DNA of 64,000 bases from Megaleporinus macrocephalus (lineage: Eukaryota > Chordata > Actinopteri > Characiformes > Anostomidae). The notes beneath the pieces are model-generated. The model worked only from the letters and a program-made list of their open reading frames with translations, ran no database searches and was not told where the DNA came from. A program made the position numbers and the translations under genes. The DNA lies in assembly GCA_021613375.1 (NCBI GenBank), contig CM038705.1, forward strand, positions 5,886,364 to 5,950,363, written 5' to 3'. Position 1 is the stretch's first letter, and every line of letters starts with the position of its first letter. Of the stretch, positions 35,001 to 50,940 are shown in pieces.

Positions 35001-36790
35001 TAATAAGATTTCTGGGCCTTAATCTGATCTAAGAAATTCAAGTACACAGTTTTTTATGCCCGGACTAGACTGTTAACTGCAGAAAATCTGATTTTCCCAG
35101 GAATGTGTTCAGCTTACCTATATGCACCTAAATAATCATAACAGGAAACACCCGTCTTTTAATCTGATCTCATTACCAGATTTCTGGGCCTTAATCTGAT
35201 CTAAGAAAACCAAGTATGCTGTTTATATGCACGGAATAGTCTGATAACTGCAGAAAATCAGATTTTCAGTAATATGTTCAACCTGCCTACATGCACCTGA
35301 ATCAGATAACACAATCAGATAACAGAAAACTCACATCTATTTACCAGATTTTTATAGTTGGATTTCTGGGCCATCATCTGATCTAAGAAACCTGGCGATA
35401 CAATACGTATCGTGATACAGCGGTTACGATTCAATATATTGCGATACTGCATGCAAAGTGATATATTGCTAGTAATATATTGTTTTTCAAATCCTACTAT
35501 TAAAACACACCACTATATGAACAGGTTTATCAATGCTTACAACAGCATTGCGCCCTTGTGCTGCTTGTTAATGTTGGAGTGGAGCTAAAAATGGATTACA
35601 ACACTGACATCTAGTGGTCAGAGGTTTAAACACAACACACAATGATTTACTGTCTGCCAGGAATCTGTGTATCGATACTGTGTTTTGGAGAATCGATACA
35701 GTATCACCAAATATAATATCCCGATATTCAATATTTTCTAACACCCCTACTGACTAGTCTGTTAATTGTAGAAAATCTGATTTCCCAGTAGAACGTTCAA
35801 CTCACCTACATGCATTTAAGTAATTAGATAACAGAAAACTTCAGCCTCTTATTTGGATTTTATAACCAGATTTCTGGGCCTTAATCCGATCTAAGAATTC
35901 TGAGTATGCTCTTGAATGCTGTTCTCCTGCCTCACAGCTCCAGAGCCATTACAAAGCCGTGTAGCAAGTTTCCTTCATTTACTTTGTTAAAAATAACGTA
36001 AGCACACAGATTTAAAGACCCAGTATGAGCTACTGATTAGCCGAGTCTAGGTTTCTGCTGTTATCAGATTACTAAGTACATGTAAACTAGTACATGTAAG
36101 TACATTCAACTTCTCAGACATGAGGCTGTGTATTCATATCTATTTAATATAATAACTCTCTGTGTGGAAGCTTTTAAAGGTGGACGTCTGGTTCCATTTA
36201 CCACCACTGTGAACAGTTCTGACTATATCTATATCATCACAAACCACTCTGAACGACTTGGTTTACATCTTAACCATGTAATTACAGAGAAATTTTGAAA
36301 AACGGGTGTAATTTCCCCTTAGAATGCCATTAATTCTATGGCTAAATGAGTTTGTGTGCCACGTAAAAGATACTTTTACAGAGTATTTTTATATTTAGTT
36401 ATAGCACTTGATCTATATGATATGAGCACTGCGAATATTTGACGTTAAAGGGACTTTTATTTTGTAATATTTCAGCTTCGCCGTGTATACACATAGAAAA
36501 CACCTGTTTTATACAATTTCCCACTTTCAGTAAAACATGTCCACGAAAAACACTGACACTGAGCTTTGGCTGAGCATAGTTAAGCATGAAAAAACATTTA
36601 TTTTCAGATTTCTGTCTCAGATATTCGAAGTTAAACACGCTCTTGTTGTGGAACGACTCTTAGCTCGCTAACCTGTAGCCTGTTAGCTTCCCCAGTAAGA
36701 ACTACGGGTTGGCGTCCTTTTCTTACCGCTGAGAGAAGTTTCTTTCTTCGGCTGCGGATTAACAACCACCACAAGCACATATCGATCCAT
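3059..36790 (-). CDS. mtbp: MTBP (MDM2-binding protein), coding exons 1-17, 3' end outside the window
   Basis: MTBP is a nuclear protein first found as an MDM2 partner. It is now known mainly as the partner of Treslin/TICRR, needed to load CDC45 and fire replication origins. I joined 17 exons on the minus strand. Every junction has GT/AG ends and a compatible phase, giving 622 codons plus 2 nt. The human protein is about 900 residues, so roughly two thirds is here: the N-terminal and middle parts. The C-terminal (Sld7-like, DNA-binding) part must lie left of position 3059. Diagnostic matches to human MTBP are the MDRY start, ELWRG, VFHYY, VGALF, IHSANQING, EWPER, LDARELLK, DGLP, LQPLP and HYHGIE. 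The gene is divergent from mrpl13. Its introns hold most of the repeats described below. I see no frameshift or stop in any exon. Identification is very secure; a few exon ends could shift by a few bases. Confidence 0.95.
3155..3765. other. unique intron 16 sequence
   Basis: No gene or repeat seen. The stretch around 3300-3560 is non-repetitive and of moderate GC, unlike the surrounding introns. It could be conserved non-coding sequence; this is not demonstrated. Confidence 0.4.
3766..4879 (+). mobile_element. Tc1/mariner transposon remnant, copy A
   Basis: It aligns base for base over most of its length with the copy at 22386-23515. It has the recognisable order of a fish Tc1-like transposase gene: the N-terminal helix-turn-helix part (QWTVSGV-like, near 3960-4060), WSDQSRFSIW-like near 4310, the VWRLPG segment near 4360, GGGG before a short hydrophobic run near 4415, and the C-terminal tail ending in AACCCTATGGATTAAGAATG. 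Frames are broken by several indels, so it is a pseudogene. Terminal repeats are not recognisable. Confidence 0.85.
4880..5459. other. intron 16 remainder with a dispersed repeat
   Basis: 5331-5430 matches 36124-36223 in the same orientation (shared AGGTGGACGTCTGGTTCCAT). The rest shows nothing I can name. Confidence 0.6.
5460..5618 (-). CDS. mtbp: mtbp coding exon 16
   Basis: 159 nt. The acceptor is CAG at 5619-5621, which fits phase 2 of exon 15. It encodes SSLFSSGSSESLMGPKD, then LDARELLKHFTPDGLP and GELQPLPV. Human has LDAKELLKYFTSDGLP and GDLQPLPI. Donor GTACAG. This is the best conserved block in the window. Confidence 0.97.
5619..6755. other. intron 15, low-complexity T/TTATT-rich
   Basis: 5850-6250 is dominated by TTTTATTATT-type sequence. 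The remainder is AT-rich with no recognisable element. Confidence 0.7.
6756..6846 (-). CDS. mtbp: mtbp coding exon 15
   Basis: 91 nt, TAG acceptor and GTCAGC donor. It contains SEWPERSVLRNYENMQK, closely matching human LEWPERHVLQNLETFEK. A CAG three bases in could be an alternative acceptor, dropping one residue. Confidence 0.95.
6869..7160 (+). mobile_element. palindromic MITE, partial copy
   Basis: It starts TAACATTAAAACCACCTCC and contains GACCATACAGGA, GACCCCCACAGGACCACCAC and TCTCAGCACTGCAGTGACAC, shared with copies near 29.7, 30.6, 42.4 and 43.7 kb. An internal stretch of about 57 bp (ACTCACTGTCCACTGTATCA) is duplicated in tandem. Confidence 0.75.
7163..7428 (+). mobile_element. short hAT-type MITE, 5'-truncated copy 1
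   Basis: It shares AACAGGTTTATCAATGCTTA, GCCATCTAGTGG and ATCGATACTGTG with three other copies. It ends ACAGCCCTA, the terminal sequence of the complete copy at 30852-31230. Confidence 0.8.
7565..7914 (+). mobile_element. short hAT-type MITE, copy 2
   Basis: Same family as 7163-7428, only about 140 bp away. It ends CTTACACCCCTA and is flanked on both sides by (AT)n, which hides any target duplication. Confidence 0.8.
7967..8131 (-). CDS. mtbp: mtbp coding exon 14
   Basis: 165 nt, CAG acceptor and GTAAGC donor. It starts RRRQELQKPAAVPLND and continues LKVLLNLAREQYL; human has KRRKLAKQPETVSVAE then LKSLLVLTRKHFL. Confidence 0.94.
8132..8727. other. intron 13, 3' part (gene sense)
   Basis: No coding or repeat signature seen. 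Ends at the start of the 20-bp array. Confidence 0.5.
8728..10470 (+). repeat. 20-bp minisatellite derived from a SINE head, about 87 units
   Basis: The unit is GGTGGTGTAGTGGTTAGTAY with very low divergence. It equals the tRNA-like 5' head (A-box region) of the SINE that follows at once at 10471. It lies in mtbp intron 13. On the mtbp sense strand most units contain TACTAAC. Confidence 0.95.
10471..10650 (+). mobile_element. tRNA-derived SINE
   Basis: The order is head GTGGTGTAGTGGTCAGCACT, then TCTCCTCACAGCAAGATGAT, a B-box-like GGGTTGGATTCCCGG, then the body with TGTGTGGAGTGTGTATGTTC, TTCCTCCGGGTTCTCCGGTT and ACAGTCCAAACACATGCATG. The 3' tail with (ATGG)n is absent here but present in the partial copy at 41537-41799. 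Its family name is not certain to me. Confidence 0.8.
10651..10993. other. intron 13, unique, CpG-containing
   Basis: No repeat or gene seen. The part at 10690-10760 is unusually rich in ACGT/CGTA words. Confidence 0.4.
10994..11110 (-). CDS. mtbp: mtbp coding exon 13
   Basis: 117 nt, CAG acceptor and GTAAGT donor. It contains LRSLPCLRGDQ and AQAQVLQECV, matching human LLSLPHFSGEQ and NVQVLALEECL. Confidence 0.92.
11150..12237. repeat. 53-bp minisatellite, about 20 units
   Basis: The unit contains CAATCAAATCCTCACAGCAA, then TGTTCAACATCAGTACCTGA and CCTCACTAATACT. The second half resembles the Tc1 tail CAACATCAGTGTCTGACCTC at 4715-4734. In mtbp intron 12. Confidence 0.93.
12238..12303. repeat. 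TG/TATG microsatellite
   Basis: Mixed (TG)n and GTATGTACGTATG words. Confidence 0.85.
12304..12912. other. non-repetitive island between two minisatellites
   Basis: About 600 bp of complex sequence inside otherwise repetitive intron 12, with mixed base composition and no long ORF. A candidate conserved non-coding element; nothing proves it. Confidence 0.4.
12913..15512. repeat. 61-bp minisatellite, about 42 units
   Basis: The unit includes TATATACAATACCTACATTT, AGAGTTATACATTCAACCTA and ATGAGAAACTGTAACTCAGT. One- to four-base indels occur (TATATCACAATA variant). Blocks of several units recur in the same order (for example near 13400-13600 and 14190-14390), showing multi-unit duplication. Confidence 0.95.
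15513..15815 (-). repeat. dispersed repeat, inverted partner of 24094-24395
   Basis: TCAGTCTTCACACTGCCTTT, CAATGTACATGGTTTTCTTT, GTCCAGTTTAGACCTGAAAC and TGTTACCAGCCGGGGTTTCC all occur as reverse complements at 24094-24395, with some internal divergence. Class unknown, probably a DNA element. Confidence 0.85.
15816..16147. other. intron 12 beside exon 12
   Basis: Nothing recognised. Confidence 0.4.
16148..16318 (-). CDS. mtbp: mtbp coding exon 12
   Basis: 171 nt, CAG acceptor and GTGAGA donor. It contains PDVELKGE, HYLLLVQG and RLIHSANQINGAVAL. Human has PDVEVKGE, YYLLLQGN and TLIHSANQINGSFAL. Confidence 0.97.
16490..17520. repeat. 31-bp AT-rich minisatellite, block 1
   Basis: The unit is close to ATTAATACTGATTTATTCCA plus TTTACAGGATC, strongly diverged, about 30 units. 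In mtbp intron 11. Confidence 0.9.
17749..17866 (-). CDS. mtbp: mtbp coding exon 11
   Basis: 118 nt, CAG acceptor and GTACGA donor. It contains VGALFSLSC and TSKWRDFIAKRPK (human VGALFVLPC, SRKWKEYIAKKPK). It sits between two blocks of one AT-rich 31-bp minisatellite. Confidence 0.95.
18190..19130. repeat. 31-bp AT-rich minisatellite, block 2
   Basis: Same unit family as block 1 (CATTAATACTGATTTATTAC plus ATTTACAGGTT), about 30 diverged units, in intron 10. Exon 11 lies between the two blocks. Confidence 0.9.
19339..19405 (-). CDS. mtbp: mtbp coding exon 10
   Basis: 67 nt, CAG acceptor and GTGACC donor. It contains KAKLLLEQLRTLRGE, aligning with human NSVLLLEQISSLCSK, and joins exon 11 at VGALF. 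Confidence 0.93.
19480..20730. repeat. A-rich intron 9 segment with a 418-bp tandem duplication
   Basis: 19647-20064 is repeated at 20065-20463 almost without change. Differences are a 6-bp loss (GTTACCATTATAG against GTTATAG) and a one-base homopolymer change. A shorter, older partial copy (CACATTACTGAGAGAGCTTT) recurs at about 20470 and 20733. Confidence 0.92.
20998..21075 (+). mobile_element. end of a hAT element (ZBED-type TIR)
   Basis: TAGGGCTGAACGATTTGTAG shares its first 16 bases with the terminal repeat of the 49654-50863 element. Only one end is visible; it runs into an (AT)n tract. Confidence 0.6.
21123..21172. repeat. (AT)n microsatellite
   Basis: About 24 uninterrupted AT units. 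Confidence 0.95.
21355..21940. repeat. (AAT)n microsatellites in a repeated AAACTAAAACTAA context
   Basis: Two main AAT tracts (about 21463-21525 and 21608-21692) sit in copies of a unit reading GAAACCAAACTAAAACTAAC then AGTGAGCCTTA. Confidence 0.85.
22242..22336 (-). CDS. mtbp: mtbp coding exon 9
   Basis: 95 nt, CAG acceptor. It begins VFHYYQPVLELLQLV (human VFHYYGPALEFVQMI) and ends at EFEL before a GTATCC donor in phase 2. It follows a 6.4-kb intron 8 that holds a Tc1 remnant, the GA tract and a TIR element. Confidence 0.92.
22386..23515 (+). mobile_element. Tc1/mariner transposon remnant, copy B
   Basis: The better preserved of two sister copies, in mtbp intron 8 and antisense to mtbp. 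Visible in order: helix-turn-helix N-terminus near 22570-22680, the segment FWSDQSHFSVW near 22930, FGGGGIIVW near 23036, and the tail with CATAAACACTCTCCTAAACC and AACCCTATGGATTAAGAATG near 23490. Frameshifts and stops break the frame, so it cannot encode transposase. Terminal inverted repeats were not found. Confidence 0.88.
23516..24093. other. intron 8, nothing recognised
   Basis: Non-repetitive by eye, no ORF of note. Confidence 0.4.
24094..24395 (+). repeat. dispersed repeat, inverted partner of 15513-15815
   Basis: It runs from GGGAACCCCGGCTGGTAACA to GAAGACTGATATTAGTCTAA. It has an insertion around TTCTAAATATTTAACATATT relative to its partner. Confidence 0.85.
24601..24732 (+). pseudogene. 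possible terminal exon of a transposon gene (Myb/SANT-like)
   Basis: After a good acceptor (TTTCCCCACACAG) a 43-codon frame runs to TGA. It begins EVQKLQIMENREKNREREHA and is charged and helical, ending in an Ala-rich tail. Such tails are common in the Myb/SANT-like second ORF of Harbinger elements and in other fish regulators. I see no other exon of it. It is antisense to mtbp within intron 8. Confidence 0.35.
24733..25566. other. intron 8, unique or highly decayed
   Basis: 24790-25150 may be a decayed DNA-transposon coding region on the minus strand (scattered Arg-rich HTH-like pieces). The evidence is too weak to name it. 25200-25500 shows nothing. Confidence 0.3.
25567..26645. repeat. 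(GA)n / GAGAGATACA purine-rich array
   Basis: About 1.1 kb almost without T on the plus strand except in the periodic ATACA words. (GA)n first, then irregular units such as GAGAGAGAGATACA. Long Arg/Glu ORFs (plus) and Ser/Leu ORFs (minus) here are artefacts. Confidence 0.95.
26646..27006. other. intron 8, between two arrays
   Basis: A small extra GA patch at 26704-26742; otherwise nothing. Confidence 0.5.
27007..27712. repeat. 104-bp minisatellite, 6.8 units
   Basis: The unit starts TGTAATACACTACAGGAAGT and includes GGGGGTGATATAACTTCCAT and AAAAAGAGTCTATAATGTTT. Units differ by only a few substitutions. Confidence 0.95.
27818..28032. repeat. 43-bp tandem repeat, exactly 5 units
   Basis: The unit is AGGTTAATAACACAGTGGGT plus GGGTGATATGAGAAGGTGGTCTG split at that join. 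Nearly identical copies. The last unit runs into the transposon coding fragment. Confidence 0.95.
28020..28190 (+). pseudogene. fragment of a transposon ORF (YqaJ/SWIM-associated type)
   Basis: The frame reads RRWSEVTYGDMFNYSVLS, then MKNYKSTEAYQYLHSGKVG. This resembles the segment with (W)P-V--DIYNYL and YKSLEAYNYF-SGWV found upstream of the SWIM/YqaJ domains in many fish transposon-associated proteins. It is inside the 27713-28671 element. Only about 45 codons are convincing, with no catalytic motif. Confidence 0.45.
28767..28877 (-). CDS. mtbp: mtbp coding exon 8
   Basis: 111 nt, phase 0 at both ends, CAG acceptor and GTAACC donor. It begins FVSEVMFEGFSLKV, corresponding to human FGFEISFPEFCLKGV. 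Less conserved than its neighbours, but position and phase fit. Confidence 0.88.
28958..28995. repeat. (TA)n microsatellite
   Basis: About 18 units, in mtbp intron 7. Confidence 0.9.
29028..29352 (+). repeat. dispersed repeat, direct partner of 31707-32008
   Basis: About 300 bp of near identity, e.g. ATAATCATACATACAATACA, AGCTTAATGAAGTACTGAGC and AACACACTGACGTATGTAAA in both. Class unknown. Confidence 0.85.
29353..29709. other. intron 7, nothing recognised
   Basis: AT-rich, no element identified. Confidence 0.4.
29710..29950 (+). mobile_element. palindromic MITE, half copy abutting exon 7
   Basis: It has TCTACACTCACTGTCCACTG, GACCCCCACAGGACCACCAC, TCTCAGCACTGCAGTGACGC and TGTTGTGCTGGTGTGAGTGG. 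It stops exactly where mtbp exon 7 ends. Confidence 0.8.
29951..30065 (-). CDS. mtbp: mtbp coding exon 7
   Basis: 115 nt, TAG acceptor and GTGATC donor. It contains AAYLSAPV and ERELWRGALLIRERK (human AEYLSANV, SKELWRGKIQIWERK). The donor is embedded in the edge of a MITE; see findings. Confidence 0.94.
30066..30429. other. mtbp intron 6 (364 bp), AT-rich
   Basis: No element recognised. Confidence 0.5.
30430..30568 (-). CDS. mtbp: mtbp coding exon 6
   Basis: 139 nt, CAG acceptor and GTAACC donor. It contains LKDFLPVIGSLKHMQAWHS, aligning with human LKDYLPTVGALKHLREWYS. A palindromic MITE copy begins about 31 bp upstream of the acceptor. Confidence 0.95.
30599..31260 (+). mobile_element. palindromic MITE, half copy, interrupted by a hAT MITE
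   Basis: From CGTCCTGTGTCCACTGATGA through AGCTACTGTCTCTGACTTTA and TGGTGGTCCTGAC, then after the 30852-31230 insertion CCATTGATGAACAG. It starts 31 bp upstream of the exon 6 acceptor. Confidence 0.85.
30852..31230 (-). mobile_element. short hAT-type MITE, complete copy with 8-bp target duplication
   Basis: 379 bp. The ends are TAGGGGTGT and, inverted, ACAGCCCTA. It is flanked by GTCCTGAC on both sides (30844-30851 and 31231-31238). An 8-bp duplication and this terminus are typical of hAT elements. Its body is the reverse complement of 7565-7914 and 35389-35749. Confidence 0.92.
31261..31514. other. intron 5 remainder
   Basis: Nothing recognised. Confidence 0.4.
31515..31573 (-). CDS. mtbp: mtbp coding exon 5
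   Basis: 59 nt, TAG acceptor and GTGAGT donor. It encodes FEEAAEALHQLADKLP, nearly identical to human YEEAAENLHQLSDKLP. Confidence 0.95.
31707..32008 (+). repeat. dispersed repeat, direct partner of 29028-29352
   Basis: Same sequence as the partner with a few small indels. It occupies most of mtbp intron 4. Confidence 0.85.
32051..32193 (-). CDS. mtbp: mtbp coding exon 4
   Basis: 143 nt, CAG acceptor. It starts FCSAEWEEV (human FCSSDWQEI). I chose the GTACGT donor, which leaves phase 2 and joins exon 5 in frame. The alternative GTAGCT four bases later does not fit the phase. Confidence 0.88.
32249..33561 (+). repeat. 20-bp SINE-head minisatellite, second locus, about 65 units
   Basis: Same unit and orientation as 8728-10470. 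It ends GTGATCAGCAGTGTCTCCTC, the start of the SINE body, then leaves the SINE. It fills almost all of mtbp intron 3, about 55 nt from its acceptor and 31 nt from its donor. Confidence 0.95.
33593..33666 (-). CDS. mtbp: mtbp coding exon 3
   Basis: 74 nt, CAG acceptor and GTAATT donor. It contains SYFAIQASYGLAQ, matching human WFFAVQAIYGFYQ. The donor is only about 31 bp from the edge of a 1.3-kb 20-bp tandem array that fills intron 3. Confidence 0.93.
33758..33841 (-). CDS. mtbp: mtbp coding exon 2
   Basis: 84 nt between a CAG acceptor and a GTGAGG donor. It encodes the stretch with VYGRLEEISSSGG, aligning with human NVYHLLKRSISAS. Intron 2 behind it is only 91 bp. Confidence 0.9.
33925..35388. 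repeat. diverged long-unit tandem repeat in intron 1
   Basis: About nine imperfect copies of a unit of roughly 160-170 bp with TCTGATAACTGCAGAAAATC, CAGTAATATGTTCAACTCAC, TACATGCACCTGAGTAATCA and TTTCTGGGCCTTAATCTGAT. It resumes at 35750-35915 after a hAT MITE insertion. Confidence 0.85.
35389..35749 (+). mobile_element. short hAT-type MITE, copy 4
   Basis: It begins AACCTGGCGATACAATACG (about 20 bp short of the full end) and ends CTAACACCCCTA. It interrupts the intron 1 tandem repeat. Confidence 0.85.
35750..36726. other. intron 1, part next to exon 1
   Basis: The last tandem unit runs to about 35915. A dispersed repeat at 36124-36223 is shared with 5331-5430. The rest is unique. Confidence 0.6.
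36727..36790 (-). CDS. mtbp: mtbp coding exon 1
   Basis: The ATG is at 36788-36790, followed by MDRYVLVVVV, which parallels the human MDRYLLLV start. 64 nt, ending in phase 1 before GTAAGA. The ATG lies 393 bp from the mrpl13 ATG on the other strand. Confidence 0.93.
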
Positions 36791-37183
36791 CGTAGAAGGA
36801 TTTTCACTCCAACATACGTTTAAAATGTTTCATATCACGAAAAGCTTTAAGACAAAACAAATTTCCCCGCGTTCAGCGAAACCTCTGACGCGCCAATGAC
36901 GCGCTGCGGTCTGTCAGAGAAAAGAAAAACGCTTATATGTGAGGTTTTCTCTCATTTAGAGTCAAATAAAGTTGCTACAGTACTTACAGACGATATGCTG
37001 CATAAAGGAAAGACATAAAAAGAAGAAACTACTTCAAATAAAAGAAAGGATTCCGTTATTTATGGGGGTAGGAACTATTGTTCTCTGCAGTTCCCGTCAG
37101 GAACACAAATGCTGTTAGACCGTAAACAGCACACTGAGGTCAAACGTGCGGGCTGATGTAGCGTTAGCCTAGCCAGGCTAACA
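36791..37183. promoter_or_regulatory. shared divergent promoter region of mtbp and mrpl13
   Basis: These 393 bp between the two opposed start codons must hold both 5' UTRs and both promoters unless a distal 5' exon exists. I see no TATA box. At 36887-36910 there is a CpG-rich cluster in which CGCCAATGACGCG combines a CCAAT box, an E2F-like TTGGCGCG (minus strand) and a CRE-like TGACGC. TTTCCCCGCG at 36862-36871 is a second E2F-like word. E2F control would fit MTBP's role in S phase; that is inference. The same head-to-head pair exists in human. Confidence 0.75.
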
Positions 37184-48529
<11,346 letters not shown>

Positions 48530-48886
48530 GTGAGTCGCTCTCCTTCCTCTCTCCTCTGTCTTCAGAGTCAGGGTGTAGGCTGTAGCTCAGGTGCGCTGCA
48601 GGTGAGGGAGGTAACGCTCCAGCCTGAGCGACCGCCCTGTAAAGCTGGACTTCCTGCAGGGGGGTTCCTGGAGTCCTGCAGCTTTCCTGCTGATTTACGA
48701 GCGATGACTCACTCGGTGACACAGGGATTTGGGGATAAAGGGGGTGTTAATCTGGGGGGCGGTCCACTCCTTCACAGCTGCATAGTGAGGTAATATGGAG
48801 ACGCCAGTTTTCTTCCGAAAGCAAACCTTCTATTTTTCACAGTGTTTAGTCATTTTGCCCTGTAAGTGCATAGATGACTCCAAATG
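48530..48886. other. start of mrpl13 intron 6
   Basis: Unique, no element recognised. Confidence 0.4.
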
Positions 48887-49275
48887 TGGCCAAAAGTATG
48901 TGGACACGCATCCTTATTACTGGGTTCTGGTGTCTCCGCTACACCTATTACTAAAGGGTGCATGTAATCAAGCGCATGGCCATGCAGTCTCCATAGACAA
49001 GCGCTGGCAGTAGAAGGGGTCATAGAGCTCAGTGACTAGGTACTAGGGTGCCAACTTTGCCACAAGTCAGTAAGTGAAATCTCCGTCCTGCTGGAGCTGC
49101 CCTGGACAACAGTAAGTGGTGTCAGCCACAAAGCCACAGACAACTCATAGACTCATAATGATGGAGCAAAAATAGAGCAATGCTGAACCTGGGTTTGGAG
49201 GATGAGTCCAGGAGACGCTACCTACCGGAATGCATAGTGCCATCAAAGTAGGGGGCAGTCGTGGGCTGGAGGTCA
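48887..49275 (+). mobile_element. Tc1-like element, internally deleted copy
   Basis: It starts TGGCCAAAAGTATGTGGACA, a terminus common in fish Tc1 elements. It keeps pieces of the N-terminal HTH coding region (CAAGTCAGTAAGTGAAATCT) and of the catalytic region (GAGACGCTACCTACCGGAAT, GCATAGTGCC), with the middle missing. Confidence 0.8.
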
Positions 49276-49427
49276 CAAGGCTTGTTCTCAGCCCCTGAAC
49301 TGACAGGACATGAAGTGAAGTGACCTGAAATCAATGCAGCCCTTTGCTGAATGATGGGAAAGCAGCGTCAAAACCGCTCGGTGTTTCACTGCCCCCGAGT
49401 GTGTGTGTGTGTGTTTGTGTGTGTGTT

Positions 49428-49489
<62 letters not shown>

Positions 49490-49653
49490 TTTCGCTGCCC
49501 CTTGTATATGTGTATGTGTAGTATGTATGCTCAGTAGAGTGTATGTAAGTGTTATACAGCCCCCTAGTGTGTGTGTGTGGGTGGATGGATGTTTCACTGC
49601 CCCCTAGTGTGTGTGTGTGTGGGTGTTTCACTGCCCCCTAGTGTGTGTGTGTG

Positions 49654-50863
49654 TAGGGCTGAACGATTTTGGAAAATAATCTAATTGCAATTTTTTATCT
49701 ATAAATTGCGATTGCGATTTAAAATGCGATTTTTAAAAATGTCTTCTCAAGTATTTTTCAACAAACAGAATAAAATAAATAAATCAATCTGTTTAATAAT
49801 AAACAATGTCAGATTTATTTAAGGCACAGATAACAATAAAGCAAACAAATCTATGCTTTCCCTTTTCACCATTTGTTTTTTTTTTAATAGAAAAAACAAT
49901 AGATATAAAAAAAATTAACTTACTGCTCTCCAGCTAGTAACATCATAAAAAAAATAAAGTGCAAAAAACATAAAGAGAATCTGCTTTAACCAGCTCGTTA
50001 TTTTCTGGGAATTCAAACTCAGTGAACACAAAATAAATCTGTTCTTATTAAAACTCTGGTATGGCTCCGATGTACGGCTGGACCACAGATCAGTTGTTGT
50101 GGCAAAAAACTCCACTGTTTTCAGCTCAGCTGAAACTCATTTTTTATACAGCTCAGGTATAGCAACTTGGCTAAAATATGTGCGTGAGGGCATTTGGTAG
50201 CGCATATCCAGTGTGTTTAACAAAGCCATGAAGCCGGGCTTGTTCACTATATTAACGGGCATCATGTCTTTCGCTATGAACTCCGTTACTGCCCGAGTTA
50301 TTTCAGCGTGCCGCTTCGAATTATGTCCATAAGGAGTTACACTTTCAAACAGTTCGGTCAGTGATCCCTGTCGGCTGGTACTTGGCGTATTTGAAGATGC
50401 AGCACTGGTCGTTGGCATTTTAGCCTTGCAAATATCCTACGAGGCTTTGTGGTGTTTTTTTAAATGCTGAAAAAGGTTTGTAGTGTTACCTCGCGTCGTA
50501 GCAACATTAGCAAGGCACGTTTTGCACAGTACCTGACGTTGAGCAGCATCTTCTTTAAAGCCAAAAAAATTCCACACAACTGATGTGCTGCCCCTCTTTG
50601 GTATTAGACTTTGAGTTGTGTCAGCTTCTGTCGAGCCTGAAGCCATTGTGCAACATGTTAAAGTGCGCTGTGTTGACTTCACTTCTCCACCTCCCTGCCT
50701 CCTGCTCGGGTTTGCTCCGTTCGTCCTCTCCTCGGCTCGGCTCGACTCGGCTCGCCTCGCTCCCAAGTCACGTGACCAGTTTAAATCGCAGCCTGTGCGG
50801 TTAGAGAATCGCGTTTTTAAATATCGCGAGATTATCGCAAATGCAATTAATCGTTCAGCCCTA
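49654..50863 (-). mobile_element. hAT (ZBED/Ac-type) transposon, internally deleted
   Basis: 1,210 bp. TAGGGCTGAACGATT at the left is matched inverted by AATCGTTCAGCCCTA at the right. The 8 bp TGTGTGTG flank both sides, as expected for hAT, though inside a GT repeat this is weak evidence. Beyond the N-terminal coding part the transposase is gone, so the copy is non-autonomous. Confidence 0.92.
50137..50643 (-). pseudogene. hAT transposase N-terminal part with BED zinc finger, disrupted
   Basis: From the ATG at about 50643 the frame gives a BED finger: SVVWNFFGF, then CKTCLANV and NLFQHLKKHH (C-x2-C ... H-x4-H). One in-frame stop at 50437-50439 follows the finger. The same frame then continues with PYGHNSKRHAEITRAVTEFI and DMMPVNIV, the region after the finger in ZBED1-like hAT transposases, and ends near 50137. 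The RNase H-like catalytic domain is absent. It has no function as a transposase. Confidence 0.88.
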
Positions 50864-50891
50864 TGTGTGTGTGTGGGTGTTTCACTGCCTC

Positions 50892-50940
<49 letters not shown>

